DNA from: Cricetomys ansorgei
Taxonomy: Eukaryota; Chordata; Mammalia; Rodentia; Nesomyidae
Direction of reading: 5' to 3'
DNA length: 64,000 nt
Assembly: GCA_026225945.1 (NCBI GenBank)
Contig: JAMJFZ010001133.1
Span: 8,452,501-8,516,500, forward strand
This document shows, piece after piece, positions 13,251-26,868 of this stretch. A program made the position numbers and the translations under genes. Numbering within the stretch: position 1 is the first letter of the stretch; the number at the start of each line of letters is the position of its first letter. The notes beneath the pieces were generated by a model, which worked only from the letters and a program-made list of their open reading frames with translations, had not been told where the DNA came from and ran no database searches.

Positions 13251-15585
13251 GTTCAAAAATAACTTTTCATAGCCAAAAGCTGAAAGGTAATGAAATGTAT
13301 GTGTCACTCTGTCAGTTATGACATGAGCCTTAGAATCTTGACATCATAATGTTCAGTCACCCTGACTACGAGAGCATCCTCAGACTTCAGTGGGTGGTCT
13401 ACCAGCTACTGTAGCCATTTTTGCTGTTTCCTGCGAATAAAGATAAGATAACTTCATTTCCATTGATAGGTTCTCCATTGTAGGCTCCAACATAAAGGTA
13501 TTGTTTAATAAGTAGTTTTGAGTCTGATGATAGACTAATAGTTTATGTAAAACTTCTCTCTTGATTCTCCTAGACCATGTGAACTAATTCTTAACTCAGC
13601 TATGTCTTCATGAACAGCTACACCTTTTAGCAATATTCAGAGCCAAGCCCCTAAAGAATTATCATATCAGGGGAGGTATGCTCTGTAGTATACAGGAGAA
13701 TGGTGTCTTTAAATAAGGAAGATGGTTGTTTTCTGCTGTATGTAGTTGCTTCATCCATTTTCACCACAAAAGTTTTATGGAAACTACACAGAATTTAACC
13801 CCAAATCTAAGACTCTCTGGTTTTCACAAGTCCTTTTTGTTGCTAAAATGTATCGTGTTTTTCGGAACCTATTTCCCAATATTTTAGTATTATTTCAGAT
13901 TAGAAAAGAATGACTATGAACATGCTCTTGTGTTCACTTTTGTGTATCATGAAACATAATTGGTACTTCTGTAAAGTATCTTCATATCACTGTTTTACTG
14001 TGTGGAGACAACTGTTAGCTCTTGTCAGTCTCTACCACTTTGATTCATAGGGGATTAAAGGTTTGCTAAGTAAGAGCTATGGTGATTCTGTGCATATTCT
14101 TTTAGAGGTGAAGCATATTTCTTGGCCTGTGTAACATTCACTTAAGGAAATATATATATATATATATATAGATAGATAGATATATAGATATATAGATATA
14201 TAGATAGATATAGATATATATAGATATAGATAGATATAGATATATTTTTTCTTTTTAAATATACAAGCTTTATAAGCAAATCATAGTAAAAAATCCACTA
14301 AAACAGCTACCAATACAGGAAATATTTATTATATAGAAGAGAAAGAAAATACTCAGAGGCATCTGAAAGCATTCACAAACAGAGAGAAAAAGGAACAGAC
14401 TGGACATGGCCAGGGTTGTGTTTGAAAGATGAAAGATTAGCAGAGGAGAACAGTGGAGATACCTGGTGCAGGGGGAAAATTTCCTTGCCTTTTTAAAGAA
14501 CAGGTAGGGGGACATTGGAACATTATGGAAGCTATAATAGTGCAGAGTGAGAGAGGGAATTCTGAGAAGGCACAGAAAACTATGTGTGCGCTAAGCAATA
14601 TACAACAAGTAGAATGGAATCTCAGAATACCTGAAGGACAGAATGGGTATTGATATCCTGAAAGATGAACAGGGCATTGTAGAGCCATATGTCACTTTTG
14701 CAAGGGGTAAAAAATGTCTGGTTTTCCTGGACAAGTACAATTTGATAATACTTGATGAATGCTTTTATTTTACGAATACAAGAAATCCTCTATAATCTGA
14801 GTTGTGCCAAGACTAGCATTTTTGGACATATACAATCTCTGAGACCAAACAAAATGGCTTAAATTATTTAGGAAAATCTGAATGTTAAAAAAAAAATGAA
14901 ACAGGGTCTCTCTCTGGTGCAAAACCTGATTTTTATTTCCTTCCTATCTATTTATATTGGCCTTCATAGTAATGGGTGTAATTACAGCATTTCAATACAC
15001 AAATATCCTTCTGATTTTGTTCTTATCACACTTAAACATATTAGTCATTTTAAATCAGAATTTTTAAGCAGAAAATCCTTATGAAGTACTTTAAATTTGA
15101 GTAAAGTTTTCGTGCTAGCTAGTACCATAGAATTCTCCATATTTCAGAAAATCTATAGTTTGTAGACTATACAAACTATTATTATCACCAAAATCCAGTC
15201 ATTTAAGGACATAGACATTCTAGTTTTACATTATCTATGATGATTGCGTCCTCAAGGATGCTGCATACATTATTAGGGGATTTATCAGAATACCCCAAGG
15301 ATGTTTCAATCATAAGTCTTTGTGGCTCTAGGCTTAACTTCTATGCATGTATCTCACTTCCCTTGTTTTCAAAGTAATCTGACTTCCCCATGAATGAAGT
15401 TTCTGATTATTTTGATAAACTACATTCATTTAAAGATTCCTATGATTATTATTTCTGGTAGACTTTAGGGTTCATAATGTCAGTGGTGTCTGCCAGCCGT
15501 CTTTATCACATGGACTTTTGATAGATTAAAAGAATCAGGAATTGAGACACTTTGGGACTGCTGAGATTCTTGTGGCTCAAAGGTT
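13251..15585. repeat. Array copy 2
   Basis: Almost identical to copy 3 over 2335 bp. One visible difference is a three-base loss near 13913 (GACTATGAAC against GACTTTATGAAC). Confidence 0.9.
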
Positions 15586-17920
15586 GTTCAAAAATAACTT
15601 TTCATAGCCAAAAGCTGAAAGGTAATGAAATGTATGTGTCACTCTGTCAGTTATGACATGAGCCTTAGAATCTTGACATCATAATGTTCAGTCACCCTGA
15701 CTACGAGAGCATCCTCAGACTTCAGTGGGTGGTCTACCAGCTACTGTAGCCATTTTTGCTGTTTCCTGCGAATAAAGATAAGATAACTTCATTTCCATTG
15801 ATAGGTTCTCCATTGTAGGCTCCAACATAAAGGTATTGTTTAATAAGTAGTTTTGAGTCTGATGATAGACTAATAGTTTATGTAAAACTTCTCTCTTGAT
15901 TCTCCTAGACCATGTGAACTAATTCTTAACTCAGCTATGTCTTCATGAACAGCTACACCTTTTAGCAATATTCAGAGCCAAGCCCCTAAAGAATTATCAT
16001 ATCAGGGGAGGTATGCTCTGTAGTATACAGGAGAATGGTGTCTTTAAATAAGGAAGATGGTTGTTTTCTGCTGTATGTAGTTGCTTCATCCATTTTCACC
16101 ACAAAAGTTTTATGGAAACTACACAGAATTTAATCCCAAATCTAAGACTCTCTGGTTTTCACAAGTCCTTTTTGTTGCTAAAATGTATCGTGTTTTTCGG
16201 AACCTATTTCCCAATATTTTAGTATTATTTCAGATTAGAAAAGAATGACTTTATGAACATGCTCTTGTGTTCACTTTTGTGTATCATGAAACATAATTGG
16301 TACTTCTGTAAAGTATCTTCATATCACTGTTTTACTGTGTGGAGACAACTGTTAGCTCTTGTCAGTCTCTACCACTTTGATTCATAGGGGATTAAAGGTT
16401 TGCTAAGTAAGAGCTATGGTGATTCTGTGCATATTCTTTTAGAGGTGAAGCATATTTCTTGGCCTGTGTAACATTCACTTAAGGAAATATATATATATAT
16501 ATATAGATAGATAGATATATAGATATATAGATATATAGATAGATATAGATATATATAGATATAGATAGATATAGATATATTTTTTCTTTTTAAATATACA
16601 AGCTTTATAAGCAAATCATAGTAAAAAATCCACTAAAACAGCTACCAATACAGGAAATATTTATTATATAGAAGAGAAAGAAAATACTCAGAGGCATCTG
16701 AAAGCATTCACAAACAGAGAGAAAAAGGAACAGACTGGACATGGCCAGGGTTGTGTTTGAAAGATGAAAGATTAGCAGAGGAGAACAGTGGAGATACCTG
16801 GTGCAGGGGGAAAATTTCCTTGCCTTTTTAAAGAACAGGTAGGGGGACATTGGAACATTATGGAAGCTATAATAGTGCAGAGTGAGAGAGGGAATTCTGA
16901 GAAGGCACAGAAAACTATGTGTGCGCTAAGCAATATACAACAAGTAGAATGGAATCTCAGAATACCTGAAGGACAGAATGGGTATTGATATCCTGAAAGA
17001 TGAACAGGGCATTGTAGAGCCATATGTCACTTTTGCAAGGGGTAAAAAATGTCTGGTTTTCCTGGACAAGTACAATTTGATAATACTTGATGAATGCTTT
17101 TATTTTACGAATACAAGAAATCCTCTATAATCTGAGTTGTGCCAAGACTAGCATTTTTGGACATATACAATCTCTGAGACCAAACAAAATGGCTTAAATT
17201 ATTTAGGAAAATCTGAATGTTAAAAAAAAAATGAAACAGGGTCTCTCTCTGGTGCAAAACCTGATTTTTATTTCCTTCCTATCTATTTATATTGGCCTTC
17301 ATAGTAATGGGTGTAATTACAGCATTTCAATACACAAATATCCTTCTGATTTTGTTCTTATCACACTTAAACATATTAGTCATTTTAAATCAGAATTTTT
17401 AAGCAGAAAATCCTTATGAAGTACTTTAAATTTGAGTAAAGTTTTCGTGCTAGCTAGTACCATAGAATTCTCCATATTTCAGAAAATCTATAGTTTGTAG
17501 ACTATACAAACTATTATTATCACCAAAATCCAGTCATTTAAGGACATAGACATTCTAGTTTTACATTATCTATGATGATTGCGTCCTCAAGGATGCTGCA
17601 TACATTATTAGGGGATTTATCAGAATACCCCAAGGATGTTTCAATCATAAGTCTTTGTGGCTCTAGGCTTAACTTCTATGCATGTATCTCACTTCCCTTG
17701 TTTTCAAAGTAATCTGACTTCCCCATGAATGAAGTTTCTGATTATTTTGATAAACTACATTCATTTAAAGATTCCTATGATTATTATTTCTGGTAGACTT
17801 TAGGGTTCATAATGTCAGTGGTGTCTGCCAGCCGTCTTTATCACATGGACTTTTGATAGATTAAAAGAATCAGGAATTGAGACACTTTGGGACTGCTGAG
17901 ATTCTTGTGGCTCAAAGGTT
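15586..17920. repeat. Array copy 3
   Basis: Same length as copy 2 and nearly identical to it, including the microsatellite at 16487-16580. Confidence 0.9.
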
Positions 17921-18821
17921 GTTCAAAAATAACTTTTCATAGCCAAAAGCTGAAAGGTAATGAAATGTATGTGTCACTCTGTCAGTTATGACATGAGCCT
18001 TAGAATCTTGACATCATAATGTTCAGTCACCCTGACTACGAGAGCATCCTCAGACTTCAGTGGGTGGTCTACCAGCTACTGTAGCCATTTTTGCTGTTTC
18101 CTGCGAATAAAGATAAGATAACTTCATTTCCATTGATAGGTTCTCCATTGTAGGCTCCAACATAAAGGTATTGTTTAATAAGTAGTTTTGAGTCTGATGA
18201 TAGACTAATAGTTTATGTAAAACTTCTCTCTTGATTCTCCTAGACCATGTGAACTAATTCTTAACTCAGCTATGTCTTCATGAACAGCTACACCTTTTAG
18301 CAATATTCAGAGCCAAGCCCCTAAAGAATTATCATATCAGGGGAGGTATGCTCTGTAGTATACAGGAGAATGGTGTCTTTAAATAAGGAAGATGGTTGTT
18401 TTCTGCTGTATGTAGTTGCTTCATCCATTTTCACCACAAAAGTTTTATGGAAACTACACAGAATTTAACCCCAAATTTAAGACTCTCTGGTTTTCACAAG
18501 TCCTTTTTGTTGCTAAAATGTATCGTGTTTTTCGGAACCTATTTCCCAATATTTTAGTATTATTTCAGATTAGATAAGAATGACTTTATGAACATGTTCC
18601 TGTGTTCACTTTTGTGTATCATGAAACATAATTGGTACTTCTGTAAAGTATCTTCATATCACTCTTTTACTGTGTGGAGACAACTGTTAGCTCTTGTCTG
18701 TCTCTACAACTTTGATTCATAGGGGATTAAATGTTTGCTAAATAAGAGCTATTGTGATTCTGTGCATATTCTTTTAGAGGTGAAGCATATTTCTTGGCCT
18801 GTGTAATATTCACTTAAGGAA

Positions 18822-18862
<41 letters not shown>

Positions 18863-20288
18863 TATAGATATATATACAGACATAGATATATATATACAGA
18901 TAGAGATATATAGATATAGATATATAGACAGATATAGATGTATTTTTTTTCTTTTTAAATATACAAGCTTTATAAGCAAGTCATAGTAAAAAATCCACTA
19001 AAACAACTGTCAGTACAGGAAAGATATTTATTATAGAGAAGAGAAAGAAAATACTCAGAGGCATCTGAAAGCATTCACAGACAGAGAGAAAAAGGAACAG
19101 ACTGGACATGGCCAGGATTGTGTTTGAAAGGTGAAAGATTAGCAGAGGAGAATAGTGGAGATACCTGGTGCAGGGGGAAAATTTCCTTGCCTTTTTAAAG
19201 AACAGGTGGGGGGACATTGGAGCATTATGGAAGCTATAATAGTGCAGGGTGAGAGAGGGAATTCTGAGAAGGCACAGAAAACTAGGTGTGGGCTAAGCAA
19301 TATACAACAAGTAGAATGGAATCTCAGGATACCTGAAGTACAGAATGGATATTGATATCCTGAAAGGTGAACAGGGCATTGTAGAGCCATATGTCACTTT
19401 TGCAAGAGGTAAAAATGTCTGATTTTCCTGGACAAGTACAATTTGATAATACTTGATGAATGCTTTTATTTTACGAATACAAGAAATCCTCTATAATCCA
19501 AACTGAGTTGTGCCAAGACTAGCATTTTTGGACATATATAACCTATGAGACCAAACAAAATGGCTTAAGTTATTTAGGAAAATCTGAATGTTTAAAAAAA
19601 AAATGAAACAGGGTCTCTCTCTGGTACAAAACCTGATTTTTATTTCCTTTCTATTTGTATTAGCCTTCATAGTAATGGGTGTAATTATAGCATTTCAATG
19701 CATAAATATCCTTCTGATTTTGTTCTTATCACACTTAAACATATTAGTCATTTTAAATCAGAATTTTTAAGCAGAAAATCCTTATGAAGTACTTTAAATT
19801 TGAGTAAAGTTTTCGTGCTAACTAGTACTATAGAATTCTCCATATTTCAGAAAATCCATAGTGTGTAGACTATACAAACTATCATTATCACCAAAATCCA
19901 GTCATTTAAGGACATAGACATTCTAGTTTTACATTATCTATGATGATTGCGTCCTCAAGGATGCTGCATACATTATTAGGGGATTTATCAGAATACCCCA
20001 AGGATGTTTCACTCATAAGTCTTTGTGGCTCTAGGCTTAACTTCTATGCATGTATCTCACTTCCCTTGTTTTCAAAGTAATCTGACTTCCCCATGAATGA
20101 AGTTTCTGATTATTTTGATAAACTACATTCATTTAAAGATTCCTATGATTATTATTTCTGGTAGACTTTAGGGTTCATAATGTCACTGGTTTCTGCAAGC
20201 CGTCTTTATCACATGGACTTTTGATAGATTAAAAGAATCAGGAATTGAGACACTTTGGGACTGCTGAGATTCTTGTGCCTCAAAGGTT
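17921..20288. repeat. Array copy 4
   Basis: The left part is nearly identical to copies 2 and 3. From about 18.58 kb it carries many substitutions and a longer, differently ordered AT/GATA/CAGA tract (18824-18945). Confidence 0.88.
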
Positions 20289-20990
20289 GTTCAAAAATAA
20301 CTTTTCATAGCCAAAAGCTGAAAGGTAATGAAATGTATGTGTCACTCTGTCAGTTATGACATGAGCCTTAGAATCTTGACATCATAATGTTCTGTCACCC
20401 TGACTACGACAGCATCCTCAGACTTCAGTGGGTGGTCTACCAGCTACTGTAGCCATTTTTGCTGTTTCCTGCGAATAAAGATAAGATAACTTCATTTCCA
20501 TTGATAGGTTCTCCATTGTAGGCTCCAACATAAAGGTATTGTTTAATAAGTAGTTTTGAGTCTGATGATAGACTAATAGTTTATGTAAAACTTCTCTCTT
20601 GATTCTTCTAGACCATGTGAACTAATTCTTAACTCAGGTATGGCCTCATGAACAGCCACTCATGTTAGCAATATTCAGTGCCAAGTAACCAAAGATAGGA
20701 TTATCAAGTAAGGAGAGGTACAATCTGGACTACACAGGGTCATGGTGTCTGTTAATAAATATCTGTCCAGGTTAAGAGATTGTAATTCACTTCTCTAGTC
20801 ACTTTTTTTACTCACTATTACCAGAAAAGTTTTATGGGAACTATTCAGACTTCAACCCAAAATCTAAAAGCAGTTTCCACAAATTGTTATTGTCTCCAAT
20901 ATGTATTTTTTGTTCAGCACCTATTTCTCAATATTTTAGTATTTCATATTAGACAGGATCAATTTCCAAATCATGCTCACTTACATTCAA
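20289..20990. repeat. Array copy 5, partial
   Basis: The first ~350 bp match copies 2-4 closely. From about 20640 the similarity falls, but recognisable stretches (AGAAAAGTTTTATGG, CTCAATATTTTAGTATT) continue to about 20990. Confidence 0.75.
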
Positions 20991-21295
20991 CTGAAATAGA
21001 ATAGTGTTCTGTAGACGCTCCCTGCTACCTCTCTTACCCTCTTCTCTTGTCCCAAAACATGAAACCTTTTTAAAAACAGTCAACTTCTTCAATCTCTTCC
21101 CAATGCTTCTATTCCTAAGTGACCTTTTCTTTCTTCTTCCATTTTAAAACTGTAACTCACCAGAGGCTTTCTTAGTGAAATGAACGTATGGTTTAGCATC
21201 AAGCAGACATTGAAATTCAGCAGTTTTATAAATTAACCACTGAATCCCTATTCTGTAGTTGGAGACCTGTATTGGGAGAAGCTTTGTTTTTCTAA

Positions 21296-21438
21296 ATGAA
21301 AAACCTTGAGGAGAAAGCCATGGAGGGAATTCATCAAACCTTGCTGTGCCAAGGACCCGTAGAACTCAAAACAGGCTGGAGAAGGAAGAAACGACATCTC
21401 TCCTTGTTCAGTGATGTTTTGGTTGTGTCTAATAATCT
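21296..21438 (+). CDS. Exon 1 of model: start of PH domain
   Basis: The exon is open from an ATG at 21296, preceded in frame by a TAA. It reads ...TLLCQGPVELKTGW...KKRHLSLFSDVLVVSNN, the first strands of a PH domain in the ARHGAP20 style (family pattern: ELK.G...ERHLFLF.DL.VVAK). The donor is a perfect GTAAGT at 21439, leaving phase 2. The 3' half is certain. The 5' boundary is not: the true acceptor could lie inside 21296-21350, or the ATG could be the initiator. In ARHGAP20 this exon is preceded by upstream coding exons, which I could not find. Confidence 0.7.
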
Positions 21439-23856
21439 GTAAGTATATACATCATGTCTTCCTTACTATGACAGGCTACACTTTGATTTTGGCTTATTAT
21501 TCAATGATATCAAAGGTTTGCTTTTTTAAAATTTACTTTTACTTTTGAAATTATTGTATAATTACTTCATTGTCAGTTCCCCCTTTTCATCATCCTTCCA
21601 ACTCTTCCCAATTCCCTTCCTTGCTCTTTTTCAAAATAATGGCTTCCTTTTTATAATGAATGCATGTGTGTGTGTATACATATGTATATACACATATGTA
21701 ATCACACAAATATATTCGTAACTACATAAATGTAACCTATTCTGTCTTTATAATGTCACTGGTATATGTGTTTTCAGGACTGTCCATATGGAATTGGATA
21801 ACCACTTGATCTGCTCTTAGTTAAATTCATACAATTCTTTGTGCAGTGTTGAAGCTCAGTGGACTTTCCCCTGCACATTTTTTTTCATTTTGTCTTCACA
21901 AGTGTTTTAGACATATTTTTAAAGAATGAATTATTTAAGGTGATATTCTGCTGTAGGACCCTGTGGAAAATACAGCAAGAAACTTGAAAAGGAGGCTAGT
22001 GTGTTAGACTGTACATGCCAGAGTTCTATAATGTGGAAGCTAATCTATGAGTACTGCCATTTTTTGAACATTGTGGACTACACAGTGAGATATTTTTTCA
22101 AAATAAAATATTAAAAACATGATAAGGAAGGACTGCCATCCTTGTTGTTTACAGATAGTAGCAATGAGAGGGGAAGCTTGTAATTATGGTTGTTGCTTTA
22201 ACAGACAACATATGTTATATTAGATGGGGTTGACAATTTTATTTTTGAGATATATTTTCTCTGTTGTAACTCTGGCTGTCCTGGACTCACTCTGTAGACC
22301 AAGCTGGCCTTGAACTCACAGAGAACTGCCTGCCTCTCTTTCCCAATTACTGGGATTAAAGGTATGTGCCTTTTCTGCCAGGTAGCAGTTTTCATTTATA
22401 ATACAATGTTAATCTTCAAATGTTTTGGATTTCAGAAAGATTTATAAATTGGCCAAATGTGTCAGTGATTATATCTGTGACATACTATCTACTGGCTCCT
22501 GAAAGTATCTGAGAGTGAGGCAGAGTGTTGTTTTCAGTTCTGTAGCCCGAATGTTAGCTCAACAGGCTCTAAAGGACAGGTCTAAATGGAGATTATCACA
22601 ATAAACTTCCCAGGTAAAAATCAGTAAATCATAAAAAAATACAAAAAGTGTGAATGTGGTAAGAATAGCTGTCAGGAGATAGAAGGAAAAGAAGAAAAAG
22701 TGGCAGAAATAATCAGAACACACTGTATCCGTATGTGAAATTAGCAAAGAACAAATTTCATATAAAAATAACAAAGAAAAAAAAAAAACAAACTTCTGCT
22801 CCTAAGAAGATTGTTTCTCAAAAACACTTATGGTAACCAGGAATGCTTGATAGAAAAATATACTTCTAATCAATGGACTAGGTTACTGGAAAATTGAATT
22901 CTCTTTGTGATTACCTGTATGAGATGTGTGCTTTATGGTTTATTAAAGGAGTAGTACTGAGATTGTCAGTAAATGCTGACATGACTTGTTAGAACAAGGA
23001 GAAAGACAATGAAATATTAATTTTGTTAAGTTGGTTGATATTTCAATACTATATATTGAAAATTCTATTCAATATGATCATGTAATTAAAATATAAAATC
23101 TTTAATTTTCTAGGTAAGGAAGTTATGGAAGTTAACCAAGAAGAAAAGTTTAATTCTTAACTAATTAGACAGATAAATATTGAAAATTAATTTTATAACT
23201 AGTACATGAGGCTGTCTACAAACACCATGCCTTTCCAATACATAGTATGGTTATTCAAACACTCACCGATCAGAAATAGAGAACTGTGTACCCAGTAACT
23301 TCCTTCAGTACAGGCTTTGGTGACACCCATTTTGACAGGTATGAGTTCTCTGCTCTGGAACACGAAGAACCAGGTCTGACCAGGAGCAGTTCAACCTTCA
23401 ATGACAAGCAAACTAACAGAAATATCGGCTTCTTTTTTTAGGCATAAGAAAAAATTTAAGATACACCATCTCATCCCACTCAACCACCTGTGGGTGAGTG
23501 ACTGCGTGGATACAGTCGGGACAAACAAGAGCACTGCCTGCAGGTCCATCCAAATCCTCTGGCCCATGGGAAATTTTGTGGCCACCTTTCGGTAAGAAGG
23601 ATTCCTGGGAACTGTGTTAACAAAAGGCTGACTATAGAAACTGTGAGTCACTTTAATGCTGTATAATACACACGAAAAAACAGAAATTAATTAACCAGAA
23701 TACTTACAGTATAAGAACTCATTTTAGTCTGATTGTATATGGGCTCCCAATTCAAGTTTTCCCACCAATCATGACATTTGTTTGTGTGAAATTTTCACCG
23801 CACTCATTTTTACATGTAAGTAAATTCCTTCAATTTTGATGCGTGATGTTCATCAG

Positions 23857-23898
<42 letters not shown>

Positions 23899-24437
23899 AG
23901 TAGGCTGATCTCAGCCTGGTCTACAGAGTGTGTTCCAGGACAGCCAGAGTTACAACAGAGAAATTCGGTCTCAAAAAAATAAAATATAAAAAATCCAATA
24001 AAGCTTACTCTTGGCCCAGTCATGATCACATACAGCTCTTTCACATAGTTACAGTTAAGTCTTTAAAATCACTGTTGGGAACATCCTATAATGTATGGTA
24101 GCAAGTTGATGAGAAGCCCCATCATGTGGAGAATGCCATTTAAACCTAAATCCACATTGAGAACAGCTGCATTATAATGTTTTTCATGAGAAATAATCTT
24201 GAAAATCTTAGAAAAAAAATTTAGAAGAGTAATTTTTTTTCACTTTTTGCATTACAGTTCCCTGGAACAGAAGATGCAGTGGTTCTTTTATCTGCTAAGG
24301 TATTGTATTAGAGTTCATACTTTAATTACTTAGTCAAAAAAAATTGACAGTCTCTGAAATCCACTGACCACAAATTAATATATATTTGTGTGTGTGTATA
24401 CATATATATGTATATGTACACACATACATATATATAA

Positions 24438-24490
<53 letters not shown>

Positions 24491-26811
24491 CAATGTATAG
24501 AGTATTTCCAAATATACTGATTATATGTTCCCTGGTTGCTCCTTTATCTTATCCTGCTAATATTTTGCTTAATTTTGAGAAAGTTCTGCTTGCAATACCC
24601 TTCATTTTCTCTACTTTAACCTATATATTGGAGTAAATAATACTCTTCAGACTTATTTTAAATTCCCCTCAATACAGATTACTCTACCATGCACTCTCTA
24701 AGTATCCTCTGCTTCTTACTCTTCAAGTGAAGACGGCTCTGTTCTTACCTTGCAGAAAAACTATTTTGATGACTGAATATGCTCCCAAATCTCACACCCT
24801 ATGGCAATATGCAACTACCTGACCATGTCTTCATTTCTCACAGATTTTTGGATATTCCCCATCTCACCGATTTTTGAATACTACCTAATTTATAATGCAT
24901 ATTCCTAAACTGATTCTTTTGCATTCAAAACTAACATGATATTGATATAATATAGTGATTTTCTTGAAATAGGCTATTCACTAATTTGTTTTATTTTCTT
25001 GTGTTTTTATTTGTACTTACTGTGTCTGAGCAGATGCCTTAATGAAGTCAAGAAGGTCAACACGAAGCATGTGCCCCTACAGATAAATACAGAGGACATC
25101 CCAAGCTGTGACAGTGTATGTGAATATAAGAGTAAAATGCCATTCAATGTACATAACTAGGAAAGAGACGCAGTCTGTAGAGTAAGGGGAGATGAACAAA
25201 CCAGAAGAGGGTGGAGGAGAGAGACTGAGAGTTTCCCACTAGTATGTTGGAAGGTTTATGTGTATGCCGTGCACACGTACAGGTTTCATGTCTTTTGTAG
25301 AAAGCAAGCTGAAAAAACTGAGCCTTGCCAGCTGCAGAGCCAAAACAGTAGAAATGTATTTTTTTTTAATGATTGAAAATTGATCAAGGTAGATTTAACA
25401 AAATCCATTTCCAAACCAAGTAAAATTAATAGGGTCAAATTTTTTTTCCCCATCCCTTATTCCTTACATATAGACTTTCGTGTTGTTTTTGTCTGATCGT
25501 GAGTTTTCTAACTGTAGAAGATTATTATAACTAAATCCTATGCAAAATATTACCAATAATTATACCCACTATCCATATTTACTTGCCTGGGTGACTTTTT
25601 TGCCTTTTTAAATTTGTCCTCTGATTTTTATTGCTCTTTTTCTCACACTGCCCCATCTCACATCTGCTTCTGAGGGCCAGGCACATACCCTGGCTCTTTA
25701 TCTTCATATTCATTTCATCTCCTATGGATGAGGATAAACTTTCATGTATCTTTGGATTGAAAATCATGTTTGGAAAGTGAGCATTGGTGTGTATGTTTGT
25801 GTATGTGGGTGTTTGTATGTGATGTGTGTGTTCATCTGTATGTATAGTGCTTAGGAAAAAACTCATGAGCTCAGCACACTAGACAGTTGTTCTATCATTG
25901 AGTTACACCATTATTTATTAAAATAGTTGTCTATTCATTTAACTCTTATATTATTGATTCCTTTTCACTACTGCATTCACTGCTGATTAACAATTTAGCT
26001 ATTAAGCAGTAGGCAGAGCATTGAAGATCTTTCCTCTGTAAGAGCAGTATGGAACCCAGCTGAACAGATCATCAGGTTTCTGACTATTGTAAATGCTAAT
26101 GGCCGAGAAGTAAAGTGAGTGTCAATATTGTAACGTGTTTCATTGTTGAAACTCCACTATAATAAGTATAGTATGTTTGAGTAAAGGTACCTAGTTTCTA
26201 CTTATTTCCATCCAAGATTATATTATTTGTACATTTAATCCAGCAGTAATTTTCCAGCCTTTTGCATTGTGCTGATGATTCGTATTACTCTTTTCAGCAT
26301 TTCTTCATGTGATAATATGTTTTTCCCCTTAAATTATTGAAGAGATGTTTTCTCAGGATATAAAAAATGCCTAAAATTTTTATAACTCAAAGATCCTCCC
26401 AGATTTTTCTTTCTCCATGTTCTCTATTATTAGACAATGATCCTTCATACAATTTTTTTTCCAATTCTTTGATGTTTCTCTTTGGTTTTCTGTTTAAATT
26501 TTTACCTTTTGAGTTATAAAAACTACTTGAGTCCTCTGTGAATTTCATTACCATTAAAGTAAACCTGCAACTTTTTTCCTTTGGTCAAGTTTGGGAAAAT
26601 CTTTAGCTATTTTTACTTTAAAAATTTTTCCTCCCAATTTTCTACTATGTTTCTGATTAAATGTTTAGGGTGGAATATAGATCCTTCAGATTCTCTTTAT
26701 ATTTTAAACATATATAAGAAGTTGAATTTTAAAATTGACTTCATTGGATAATTTCACCCAAGAATTGAAATCCACTGTCAACTCACCTGCATCAAACCCC
26801 TATTACCTTCA

Positions 26812-26868
<57 letters not shown>

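Larger units (their letters stand above)
10929..20990. repeat. Tandem array of a 2.33 kb unit (4 full copies plus a partial fifth)
   Basis: The landmark GTTCA(A/G)AAATAA recurs at 10929, 13251, 15586, 17921 and 20289, giving periods of 2322, 2335, 2335 and 2368. Copies share sequence over their entire length. No transposase, reverse transcriptase or convincing conserved reading frame is seen; overlapping ORFs of 60-83 codons on both strands recur only because the DNA does. Similarity is very high up to about 20640, then drops but is still traceable to about 20990. The array ends a few hundred bases before the first exon of the Arhgap20-like gene. Confidence 0.92.

Noticed and set aside
12102..19390. 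Repeated 66-83 codon ORFs on both strands in each array copy
   Set aside because: They recur only because the 2.33 kb DNA unit is duplicated; sense and antisense ORFs overlap each other, no domain is recognisable, and the copies are too recent for conservation to be informative.
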